64,000 nucleotides of DNA from Thraustochytrium sp. TN22 (taxonomy: Eukaryota; Sar; Bigyra; Thraustochytrida; Thraustochytriidae). Numbering within the stretch: the first letter of the stretch is position 1; every line of letters begins with the position of its first letter. Location: positions 1-64,000 of the forward strand of contig JABLUY010000060.1 in assembly GCA_013306675.1 (NCBI GenBank), in the 5' to 3' direction. Both the position numbers and the translations under genes were made by a program. Below the pieces are notes generated by a model that worked only from the letters and a program-made list of their open reading frames with translations, was not told where the DNA came from and made no database searches. Shown here piece after piece: positions 20,461 through 31,400 of the stretch.

Positions 20461-22017
20461 TCAGGCCGCCGCCGCGCGTCGCGCCCACGCGCCCGCGAGC
20501 GCCAGCGCCGCGCGCGCCCACGCCGCGCTCGCCGCCGCCAGCGCGAGCGCCGCCGCCGCCGCCGCCGCCTGCTGCCTCGAACCCGGACTGCCGGCGGAGC
20601 CTGGGAGGCCTGACCATGACTGCTGTGAGTCCGAGTCTGGCGACAGAGCGGGCGGCGCGGCGGCGGAGAGCAGCGCGGAGAAGAGCGCGCCCAGGCCCAT
20701 GGCCAGGCGGTAAACGACGGTGTCCAGGAGCGATTTGACGGCGAAACGCGGCTCGCGGGGCACGACCGCGAAGAGCGCCTCGCGCGTGGGCTTGGACACG
20801 CCGAAGGACACGACCCGGCGCGAGAGCTCGAGCACCACGGAGGCGTGCAGCGCGGGCAGCGACCCAGAGGCGAGCAGGACGGCGCCGGCCAGCGTCACGA
20901 GCGGAGGCGCCAGGAGGCTGGCGCGCACGCCCAGCAGCGCGGCCAGGCGCCGGCTCGAGAACCCCACCTGCAACGCCAGCGTCAGCACAGACGCAGCCAG
21001 GCTCAGCTGCGCGGAGAGCGCAGCGGACTCCGCCACCGTCAGCCCGCTCGCCGAGGCCGCGTTCGTGCGCTCCAGGAACACCAGCGACAGCGTGAACGCG
21101 TAGCCGCACGTGTACACCGCGAACCATAGGTAGAAGGCGTCTGAATACAGCAGTGTCCAGGCGCGCGTCGTCGCCGCCCAGGCCGACCGCAGACCGAGCT
21201 CGACGCTGGGCCGCTCTGCGGCGTGTTGCGCGCGGGGCGTGGCCGACGCAGGCCGCAGCGCGGCGCCCGCCGCCTCCACGGCGGCCCGGCCCGCCAGTTC
21301 CCACGCGCAGACCACGGGCACGGCGATCCAATGCACGGGGCAGCCCAGCCACAGCAAAAGGCTCGTCAAGGCCGACCCCAGGCCTTGACCCACCGTGCAG
21401 GCCGCGGCAAACATGCTGTAATGGTGCACGCCGGCATCGCGCGGCAAGACCTCTGCGGCGAAGCTCCACAGCACGGAGATGGCTACATTGTTGACGCTCT
21501 GCGTCACCACGTGCAGCGCGCTCACCCAGATTAGGCGCGTCTTGGTTACCGCTGTCAGGTCCATTTCGACCAGGACCATGGCGAGGAGCGCCACGCCGTA
21601 CGCCCTGTACAGCTGCTGCAGCCGGAGGGCCGTCGCGCCGGCCGTGGGTTGCGCCACGAACTGCATGTCATGCACCCATGGATTGATCGATTGATTGATT
21701 GCGCGCGAATCCGGGTCAGTCGACCTGGTGCGCGGACCCATGCCGTCAAGCCCACGTCGGATTACTTACGCGCGCAAGGGGGCCCACGACGATGGAGACC
21801 GCGGTAGACCCCGCGAGCAGCCACGGGCTGAGCCCCCTGCCGACGAAGCGCAGCTGCGCGTCGCGCACCGCCTGCAACAGATAGTTGGCCGTCATGGCCG
21901 CCAGAAATGCCAGGCCCATGCGCCGTGCTGCAGACCTCGTCGCTGCCTCGCTATCCCGGGCTGCCTTGTCCCCCGGCATGCTGTCCATGCCGCCAACCGC
22001 ATCCCAGTCGCTCGTCT

Positions 22018-22048
<31 letters not shown>

Positions 22049-22132
22049 TGCCGCCGCGCCTGAGGTTCTTCGGGCCTGCGCCGGACCCGGGCTCGACAGC
22101 CGGCGTGCCGCCCGCGCGCCGCCGCGGTCCAT
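20461..22132 (-). CDS. ATP/ADP carrier (TLC/NTT)-like membrane transporter, one intron
   Basis: Exon 1 (22132-21770) and exon 2 (21660-20461) join in phase 0 across a 109-base intron (donor GTAAGT, acceptor ATGCAG) to give 520 residues with about ten to twelve membrane segments. The block VVSFGVSKPTREALFAVVP, followed by KSLLDTVVYR, matches the conserved segment of the NTT/TLC nucleotide transporters known from plastids, rickettsiae and chlamydiae and their major-facilitator relatives. The N-terminus has a polyalanine run; the C-terminus is Ala-rich and may be unstructured. Substrate cannot be read from the sequence. Its stop lies 75 bases before the ATG of dethiobiotin synthetase. Confidence 0.72.
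21661..21769 (-). other. intron of the TLC-like transporter gene
   Basis: On the minus strand the donor is GCGC|GTAAGTAATC and the acceptor CATGCAG|TTC. Both flanks are in phase 0, and unspliced reading stops after seven codons. The intron contains a short ATCAATCAATCGATCAATC run. Confidence 0.85.
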
Positions 22133-23142
22133 GGTCGCGCGGCGGCGGCCGGCGCGAGCCTCAGTTGCCGCTCCGTGTTGGAGACTGCAGCCTAGTAGGC
22201 TGTCAGCGTGGCGCGGGGGCGTGCTAGTTACGGTCGCTTTACAGCCGCCACGCCGTCACGAGCTGCTGCTGCGAGGCTGCCTGCAAGCGCGAGCGATCAT
22301 GCGCCCTTCGTGCTCGTCTACGCCTACGGGCGTTGGGCGGCGTTGGGCGGTGGACTCGCTTTTGTGGACAAGCTATCTCTCTACGTTTAGCTACTACAAG
22401 CTGGCTAGCTAGCTAGCTTCTCTGGCACCACCCCACCCCGCCTCGGGACCGCCAAAGCGTAGATGTGAGCGCGCGTGTCCCGCCGCAGAGGCCTCCGGGC
22501 CTCCAGGCTCGCGGCGCGGGCCACGGCCTGCCGCCGCCGTAGCGCGCGTGCATGGCACGCCTCCTGGCTCGCAGGCTGACAACAGTAAAGTGCAGACTCC
22601 CGGAGAACACGGAGACTGAGGGAAAAAAACAGAACTGTGAGAACTGTGAGCGCTGCCGCAAAAAAGCGGTCCAAAGTAACGGAACCCACTGCAGAGCAAT
22701 CCACGACTCGGACTCGAGTACATTCGAAAGACGGTTGCCTTACTCACGGTCAGGGGCGCGGACAGTCCTTGCGAGGCTTTGCGTTCTCGCCATAGTCTGC
22801 CCGCACGCACCGGCCCCACCGGCCTGCTTCCATTCGGCGCGGCACTCGGCGCGGAGTCGACCCGGCTTGCCGCGGAGTCCTGTTAGGCTAGCGCGAAGCC
22901 GCAGCGTGACAAGAAGGGGAACGAGAAACGAGGTGAGCGAGCAATCGTGGGCAGCGCCCTGTCCTCGAATTCGGAGAGAGGGTGATTGCTGTTGTCTCGT
23001 CCAGACCGCGCTCGCTGGGTGGCCAGCCTCAGCAGCGAGCGAGCGAGCGAGCGAGGGAGCGAGCGAGGTTGCGGCAAGAGAGGTTGCGGCGAGCGAGGTC
23101 GAGCGCGCCGACGTAGCTATCGCCTGTAGACGCTCAACTCGT

Positions 23143-23186
<44 letters not shown>

Positions 23187-23206
23187 CCGTCGGCGGCCGC
23201 AGCGTG
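22133..23206. other. 1.07-kb divergent intergenic region and kinase 5' leader
   Basis: Lies between the transporter start (minus) and the CaM-kinase start (plus). Open frames are GC artefacts. It contains a GAGC tetramer run at about 23036-23066 and a CAG run just before the kinase start codon. Confidence 0.5.
23143..23185 (+). repeat. (CAG)14 run in the presumed 5' leader of the kinase
   Basis: About fourteen uninterrupted CAG triplets end 21 bases before the ATG at 23207. They lie outside the coding region as I read it. Confidence 0.85.
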
Positions 23207-24363
23207 ATGCCGTCCTTCTTCTTCAACACGGATGTAAGTGCGAGATCAAGCCGCCACTTGGCGCATGGCCAAAGCGCAGGCGGAGAGAAGGCTGCTCGTT
23301 TTGCGGAGCGAAGACTGACAAGACAGACTTTTTTTTGGCGCACTAACAGGAGTTTTCGAAGCGGTATCGCGTGAGCAAGACCCTGGGCACCGGAAGCTTC
23401 GCGACGGTGAAGATCTGCACGCTCAAGGAGGACAAGGCAGTGGTGCGCGCGGTCAAGATCATGAACCTGCTCACCATGAAGGCCGAGGACGCTGAGGCGC
23501 TCGAGACTGAGATGAGCATCCTCTATGAGATGGACCACCCGCACATCGTCAAGCTCTACGAGACATACCGGTCAAAGAAGAACGTGTACCTGGTCATGGA
23601 GCTCATGATGGGTGGCGAGATGTTCGACCGCATTGTGGAGAAGGAGCACTTTGAGGAGCGCATGGCACGGCGCGACCTCAAGAGCATCGCCGAAGCCCTG
23701 CTGTATTGCCACGAGAGGGACATTGTGCACCGTGATCTCAAGCCGGAGAACCTACTGTACTCGGACAACACCGACGAGGCCGTTGTCAAGCTCGCCGACT
23801 TTGGCCTCGCCAAGGTCTGCAAGGAGGAGCCCTTCATGAAGACCGCGTGCGGGACGCCGGGCTACGTGGCTCCCGAGATCTTGCAGGGGGACAAGTACGA
23901 TTTCAAGGTCGACGTCTGGAGCTTCGGGGTTATCGCCTACATCCTGCTCTGCGGCTTTCCGCCTTTCTACCACCCCAACAACGCCGAGCTCTTCCGCCAG
24001 ATCAAGCGCGGCAAGTACGAGTACCCCTCGCCTTTCTGGGACGATGTCTCGCAGGACGCTAAGGACTTCATCGACTTTATGCTCGTCACCAACCCGGTCG
24101 AGCGCCCAACCATCGCCGAGGTCCTCAAGCACAAGTGGCTCGTCGGCGATGCCAACTCCAACCTCACCGCGAACCTCGAGAAGCTGAAGGAGTACAACGC
24201 CTCGCGCAAATTCAAGAATGCAGTCAACGGTATCAAGGCTGTACAGCGCCTGCGCCGCTCGCTCGCCATTGGCGAGACCTCTGCCGGACCCGGCGCTCCC
24301 CAGGAGTCTCCCGACAACTCCGTCAAAGAAGAAGACGCCGCGGCCGTTGCTGCCGACAACTGA
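23207..24363 (+). CDS. calcium/calmodulin-dependent protein kinase, CaMKI-like
   Basis: Exon 1 is only nine codons (23207-23233, MPSFFFNTD); exon 2 runs 23350-24363. The 116-base intron has donor GTAAGT and acceptor CTAACAG. The product has 346 residues: glycine loop GTGSFATV from residue 22, Lys45 in VRAVKIM, HRDLKPEN with catalytic Asp138, DFG Asp159, an activation-loop Thr174 in TACGTPGYVAPE (the CaMKK target in CaMKI), and a C-terminal basic helix (about 275-305, KFKNAVNGIKAVQRLRRSL) resembling the autoinhibitory/calmodulin-binding segment. There are no EF hands, which excludes a plant-type CDPK. A soluble calcium-responsive signalling kinase is the natural reading. Confidence 0.92.
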
Positions 24364-24539
24364 GAACAATCCGTCGAGCGAGCTGTCCGTCCTGTGCCGA
24401 GCGCCAAGCGCCAAGTTAAGCTATGTGTATTCTACGACGAAAGCTCAATAAGAATGTAAAGGCTCGAGTGTCCTTGCTTGTACACATGCCTCACAGACAT
24501 CTTTACGTTTCTGACTTTTTATTGTTTTCCACGGGCTCA
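24364..24539. terminator. shared 3' region of two convergent genes
   Basis: 176 bases between the stop of the kinase (plus) and that of the polyketide synthase (minus). It is the most AT-rich spot nearby. CAATAAGAATGTAAA at about 24447 could serve the kinase transcript, and the complement of TTTTTATTG at about 24516 the synthase transcript. Signals of this kind are weakly defined in such genomes. Confidence 0.35.
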
Positions 24540-25418
24540 TCACATTAGGTCCTCCAGCACAGCGCGTGTGACCTCCGCGGCATGCGTCTGTAGAATGTAG
24601 TGCCCGCCGTCAGCAATCTCGACGTGACGGAAGCGGCCATGCGGCGCGTGCAAATGCCAAGCAGCCGGCCAGTTCTCCGGGATGGTGTCATCCAGGCGGC
24701 CGCTGATAGCTGTCACAGGCACGCCAGCGCCTTCTGCGGTCTCGTCGTACATGTAGCGCTCGGCAAGCTGCATTTGGCCGGCGATCTGCGCCATGACGTG
24801 CTCGAAATAGGTCTGATTCGCCACTAGGTTGGCCAGCGTCGAGTCGTCCTTGAAGAAGCCCAGCTGATGAAGGTCGCGCACCGTATCGTCGCGCTCCTCC
24901 TGCGTCAGGTCTTGGAAGCGCACGGCAGCCGCGGTCTCGTCCGATGGCACGAAAAAGGCGTTCTCCTTGAGGCGGTTGCTGTAGAGCAGCCGCAGGGCAC
25001 GCGAGTAGTCCTGTGGCGCGCTGCAGGCCATGGCAAAGTGGTGCTGCGGCAGGGGCTCGCCACGACGCCGAAGGCTGCGCGCCACCTCGAAAGAGATAAT
25101 GGCACCCAGGCATGACCCGGCCAGGGCGAACGGTGTGTCCGTGGGCAGAGCGCGGGAGACCGTGTCTGCGAGCTCCTGGACGGACTGCCAGAACGCGCGC
25201 CCCGTCTGCTTGCCGTAGCCCGGCATCGAGACAGGGCACACCTGGATTGTGCCCGGAATGTGCGCCATCCAATCCTGAAAGACATTCGGGTGCCCCCCCG
25301 CGTACGCGAAGCAGAAGAGGCGCAGCCGGGGTGCGAAGAGCGGCTCCAGCCACGCTGACCCACCGCTGGCATCGAGGGCCCTCAGCGCCTGGTTCGGCGC
25401 CGGTCCCTCACTCGCAGC
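24540..25418 (-). other. PKS releasing thioesterase with Cys in the nucleophile position
   Basis: Residues 5346-5637. The alpha/beta-hydrolase resembles type II thioesterases of the RifR kind (LFCFAYAGGHPNVFQDW near its start). The nucleophile elbow, GHSMGA in relatives, reads GSCLGA, putting Cys5448 in the nucleophile place. The acid is probably in SGRLDDTIPE and the base is His5618 in DGGHYIL. It should release the chain as acid or lactone. Confidence 0.8.
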
Positions 25419-28400
25419 AGTCTCACTCGCCGCGCTCGCATTCTCCGACGGCGCGCGGGGTGCCAAGTGGCCCGCCAGAAGTCGCGCAAGGCCCTCGCCA
25501 TTGACGCAGTCCAGGTAGAAGGTTGGAGTCAGGCGCACGCCCGTTCGGTCCTTGACGAGCCCCACGAGCTCCAGCGAGGTCAACGAGTCCAGACCCTGCG
25601 AGGCAAGCGAGGCAGACATGTCGGCGATCCCGCACTGACGGAGCAGGTCGCTTACAAGCGCCTCCGTGGTCTCCAGAGCGGCCCTGTCGGTCTCGTTCGG
25701 GGAGCGCAGGTCGCTCTCGCCCTCGCCCTCGGATGGTGCGTGTGCCGGACCAGGGCCCGCCAAGTACACGTTCGCGGCCTTGCTGTCCGGCTGGAAGAAG
25801 TGGGCGAGGTACCCGAGGTCCACCTGCTGGGGGCCGAAGCGAGCCCAGGCCACTGCGGACACGCCCACAACTGCAGCGTCGCCTGCCTCGCTAAGCAGCG
25901 CAGCCCTGATCGCCTCCCGGCCGCTCTCGATCGGGAGAAGGCCCATTCCGCGCGCGAGCACGGTCTGCGCGGCGCGGTCCGAGGCCACGGCGGCGCCGAG
26001 GTCGTCCCAGCCGCCCCATTGCACGGAGAGGCCCACGAGGCCCTCGGCGCGCCGCTTCGCCACGATGGCGTCCATGACAGCATTGGCCGATGCATGGTTG
26101 CTCTGACCCGCTGACCCAAAGGTGCTGGCCGCGGATGAGTACACCACGAAGTGCTCCAGGTTGGGGTACCGCTCGCGCGAGATGCGGTCCAGGTGCCCAG
26201 CTGCGGTCGCCTTGGTCGCGTAGACTGGACAGAAGTCGTCCGCCCAGTCCATGCCCGCAAGCGCGCGGTTGCGCAGCTGGCCTGCCGCGTGCACGATGCC
26301 GCGCACCGCCGGAAGGCGCGCATCGGCATCAATGCGGTCGAAAACCTTCTTACGCAAAGCCTCGTGCGAGCTCACGTCGCAGGCCACCGTGCGCACCACG
26401 GTACCGCGGCCAAAACCGCGGATCCGCTCCATGAGCTTTCGCTCGGTGGCAGCGCTCGCGTCATTCTCGCGCAGGCGCCCCGACCGCGACACGAGCACGA
26501 GGCTCTCCGCGCCCAGCTCCAGCAAGACGAGCGCGGTCAGTAGCCCGAGGCCGCCCAGGCCGCCCGTCACCACATAGGTGCCCGAGAGATGGGCCCGAGT
26601 CGCGACCGCCTCGGGAGGCGCCGGGCGCAGCGAAGCCGGCATGAGACGGCACTCGAAGCGCTCGCCACCAGCAAGACGAACTTGCGAGAGACGCGGCCCG
26701 CCAGGACGCTGCAGTTCGGACAGCACGGCGTCCACGACATGCTGCGCTGTGCACGCTTGGCCCTGGTCCATGCACACCACACGCCGGTCGTCCTCCGCCT
26801 CGAGCACCAAACTGCGCGCGAGGCCCCAGAGCGCTGCGTCTTCAGGGCGTGAGCTCGTGTCGGTGACGACCACGAGCGCTGTGAGCGCGCTATCCTGCGT
26901 GAAGGCCTGCATGTGCAAGAACATCTCGTGGAGGTCGTTGTCGCCGCCGCCGGGCGCCAGCACCAGCGCGCCGGCGCTGGCGCCTGCACCTGCCGCCGTG
27001 ACATCACGAAGGAGGCCCGCCGTAGGCCCGCTACCGTGCACGCGCGCCGTGGGCCGGCCCAGGCTCACCGCGGCAAGCGAGCGCGAAGGTGTCGCGCCGC
27101 GCAGCGCGCAGAGGACGACCTGACTCTGCGCCGCCTCGTGGATGGCCTCGGCGCGCACAAAGCCGGTCTGCTCCAGCAGCGAGACCCAGCGCTGCGGCGC
27201 CAGGAGCGGGCCCTCGCGCTCCTGGCGCGCCGGATCGTTCACCGCCGCAAAGCGCCACCAGCCACTCGTCAGCGCAAAGGTAGCATCCAAGAAGCCGGTC
27301 GAGACGGTCGCCTCGTTGAGCAGGAAGCAGCCGCCCGGAACAAGGAGGTCCGCCACCTGACCCAGCGTCACGTGCAGCTCCTGCGTGGCGTGGATGATGT
27401 TGGACGCGATGATGACGTCAAACTGCGCTGGCGCAAAGCCCTGTGCGGCCAGCGGCTCCTCCACGTTCAGGAGTGCGTATCGCATCATCGGCGCCTGCGC
27501 CCGAAAGGTCTCCTCCGCCTGCCGCAAGAAGTAGTCCGAGATGTCGGTGAAGACGTACTCGGAGCGCGCCGGGTCCAGATCGCCCACGATGTGCATAGTC
27601 GTACCGCCCGTGCCGGCGCCCAGCTCCAGGATCCGGAACACCGCCGTGGGTGCGCTGGCGTACACTGCTTGCGCCACGCCCCGCACAGCCTGTGCGATCG
27701 CCCGGTTGCACGTCAGCGAAGGCGTCGACTCGCCGTAGAGCCGCGTCGTCAGAGCCGGCTTGGAGAAGAGCACGTCCAGTACCGGCCGCTCGGCCTTCAT
27801 CATGGCCGGAAGGGCGTCCACGCAGTTACGCACGAAGTCTGCCTCCACCCCGGACGGCTCCACACCAGCACGCGCGATGTCCTCGACCGAACGCGCCTGG
27901 CTGTACGTTCGCTTCCATCGCCGGAGCAGGTGCTGCAGGTGCGGCTCCACCGGCTCGAACCCAGGAGGGAGCGTCTCCAGCGCATGCCGGATGTGCGCAG
28001 CGCAGTACAGCTCCAGCGCGGAGTCCCCTTCAGGGTCCAGCGAGGTGCGAGGCTCCACAAAGCGAGCCACCTCGGAGATCGAGAGCGAGCGCGACACGCA
28101 AGAGCGCGGCGTCGCGGCGAGCTGCCGCGGAAACCACTGCCGCTGGAAGACGTTGGTCGCGCCAAAGCCGACTCCGAAGGCGCATCGAGCGCCCTCGAGG
28201 CGAAGCAGAAGGCGGCCCGTGGCCTCCTCGCTGAGCTCCAGGGTGCCCCGGCCCGCACCTGCGCTGGCATCTACGACGCACACGTGTGGGCCCATGCCCC
28301 CCTCGCCTCGTGCGTACAGGTCGCGCGCGATGGGGCAGTTGACGCGCTCTACTTGAACCAGCGTCGGCGAGGTTGTCACCCGGACGCCACTCGCGGCCTC

Positions 28401-31400
28401 CTCAGCCCATGCCAGCACCAAACCGAGGGCCTGCACGCACTCCGCCAGAACCGCCGGCGCAAACATGGAGGCAGACCTGACGCCACCGCGGAGTCGCAGC
28501 GTCAGCTGCTGCTTGTCGCGGCTCGCCTCGACTGTTTCCGTGCACAGGGCCGCGCGAGAGCGCCAGCCGCGCTCCGCGAAGGCGTTGCGCAGCCACTCAC
28601 CGTCGTGATAAGAGTAGGTTTGTGCGAGGCCAGAAGCAAGGACGTCCGGCGTGCTCCTCGCATGAGATGCGCTTGCTTTGCAGATCACGTCCATGCCCGC
28701 GCGAACCTCGAGTTCGCCCGGGTTGATGGTGACTGCCGCCGATTGTGAGCCCTTGAGCTCCACCGCCTCGAGAAGAAGACCTTCGGCGCCCGTCCGCGCA
28801 GCGAGGCTCCAGAGCAGCGCGTCAAGCGCAGCGTGAGACGGGATGCCTTCGTCAAAGCCGAAAATGGAAGCGGCCTTGGCGCGCATTGTAGCCTGCCCAG
28901 CATCCTCAAGGTCGTGCTGCTTGGGCTTTTGTTGATGTTGCGCTCCGGACTCCGGCTGCTCCGGCTCGGGCAGCGGCTGGTGCTCAGGTTCAGAACTGAG
29001 CTGCCGCTTGTGCTCCAGCTGCCGCTTGTGCTCTGGCTGCTTGTGCTCAGGCTGCCTGTGCTCCGGCTGCTTGTGCTCCGGCTGCTGGTGGCCCAGCTGC
29101 TTGCCAAAGTTCTGGCGGGCCCAAACGATGGTCCTTTGTGCCTCGGAGGACACCGAGGCGGTTGAACTGCGCGACGTGCCCGCGCGAAGCACCACATGCG
29201 CATTCGTGCCGCCAAAACCGAAGCTCGAGACACCTGCGAGCGCCCCGCGCACGAGAGCAGTAAGCGAGCCCCTGCCCGGAAACCTCATCTGTTCGAGGGC
29301 CGCCTTGGCAACCTTGGGGTTGAGATCGGAGCCGGCCGCCTTGTCGTCGAGGCTCGCGTTCCCGGGCACGAGCTCATGGTGCACGCAAAGGATCGCCTTG
29401 AGCAGGCCGGCAAGGCCGGAAGCGCCCTCCGTGTGGCCAATGGCGGCCTTGGTGGCGCCCAGCACGAGCGGCGCGGTGCGGCCCTGGAAGACGCGAGCCA
29501 AGGCGCTGACCTCAAGCGGGTCACCGAGCGCCGTCCCGGTGCCGTGCGTCTCCACAAAGGCGACCTCATCTGGCGCGGCTCCGGCACGTTCGAGCGCCAG
29601 TTTGATGACCTGCTCCTGCGCCCGGCCATTTGGCGACGTGATGTTCGCGCTGCGACCGTCCTGGTTCACGGCAATGCCCAGTACCTCCGCAAAGACCGCC
29701 TGATGCGTCGGCACGGACGCGGTGCGCTGCAAGACCACGGCAACACAGCCTTCGCCGCGCGCGTAGCCGTCCGCGCTGGCCGAGAAGGTCGAGCAGGCGC
29801 CACGCGGGGACAGCATACGTGCGGCGCACTCCTCCACGTAGAGCTTCGGCGAAAGAATGAGGTTGATGCCCACCACGACAGCCGCATCGCAGTCGCCCGA
29901 AGCGAGCGCCCTGCATGCGGCGTCGAGCGCCACGAGGGACGAGCTGCAAGCCGTGTCGAGCGTCATGCTTGGGCCGGTGAGGCCGAGCAGATAAGAGATC
30001 CGGTTCGCGGCGACCGCCGGCGAGTGGCCCGTGGCGGTGAAAGGAGACGGGTCACCGTGCTCCATGGATGCCCAGTCGTGCGTCATCATGCCCACGTAGA
30101 CGCCGATGCGCTCTGTGCGCACGGCGGACGGGGACACACGCGCGCGCGGCACGCCCGGGTCCTCCACAAGGCCGGCGCCGACAAGCGCCTCGTAGGCGCA
30201 CTCGAGCGAGAGGCGCTGCTGTGGATCCATGCGGGCGGCCTCCAGGTCCGAGATACCAAACTTGGCATTGTCAAAGAGGTGCACGTCATCCACAAAGGCG
30301 CCTCGGTCCACATAGGCCTTGCCTGCGGTCCCCGGTTCCGCGTCAAAGTACGAGCGCATATCGAAACGTGCGGCAGGCACGTGCTGCATGGCGTTTCGCC
30401 CCGAGCAAAGCAGATCCCAGAATGCTTCGGGTGAATTGGCGCTTCCCGGCAGACGGCAAGCAACGCCAACAATCGCGTAGGTGGACTGCGCGGTCTCGTC
30501 CGGAGTGCAACTGCCCTCCTTGATCTCCTCCTCCGTCTCGTGGAGGACCTCATTGGACGACTCAACCGGGAGCTGCGCGAGGAGCCAGTCGGCGAGGTCC
30601 TTTGCGGTCGTATAGTCGAAGAGTAGCGTGTCCTCCAGCTCCAGTGCGGCGGTACCCACGACTCGGTCCTGAAGAAGGTTGCGGAACTCGACCATGGCGA
30701 GGGAGTCCAGACCCGCGTCGCGCCATGGGTCGTCAAGGCCGATCGATGCGTGGTCCGGGCTCACCTCTTGCGCGATGGCGAGGATGGTGCTGCGCAGACC
30801 GCCCAGCGTCCTCGGGGCGCGTGAAGGCCCCGTCGCGGACGCAGACTCGGCGCCAGGAACGGACACAAAGTCGCAAATGGTCAGCACCGCGACATCTCGC
30901 GGCACGCGCAAGAGCGCGTCGATCGCATGACTCGCACTCAGCGGCCGCAGCTGCATCCGCTCCCACTTGCGCGAGAGGCTGGCGGCCATGCCCGCGCCGG
31001 CCCACGGCCCCCAGCGAATGCTGGTCGCCGGAACGCCCCGGGCGTGCAGGCGTTCGGCGAGCGCGTCCAGCTCCGCGTTGGCGGCGCCGTACACTGCCTG
31101 GCCTGCGGAGCCCACAGACCCGGCAATGCTCGAGAAGAGCACGAAGAAGTCAAGCTCCGCCGTCTGCAGGACACTCGCGAGGTTTTCGGCGCCGAGGACC
31201 TTGGGCGCGCGCACGACGTCCAGGTCCGAAGGGTTCGCGGCGACCAGCGTGGCATCCCGTAGGACACCTGCGCAGTGCACAACGCCGCGCACCTCGTTGC
31301 GAAGATCGTGCAGTGCGGCGGCCACAGCCTGCGCATCGCTCACGTCGCAGCGACGGAATTCGCAGCCCTCCTCCAGTGGCTCACGGGGTTCCCTACGACC

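Noticed and set aside
19883-21469. 528-codon minus-strand frame spanning transporter and BioD, suggesting a fusion
   Set aside because: Its register differs from both genes and its product is Arg/Gly-rich; each gene has its own better frame.
26913-28748. 611-codon plus-strand frame inside the polyketide synthase
   Set aside because: Arg/His/Ala-rich antisense shadow of intact KR and methyltransferase domains; no motif of its own.
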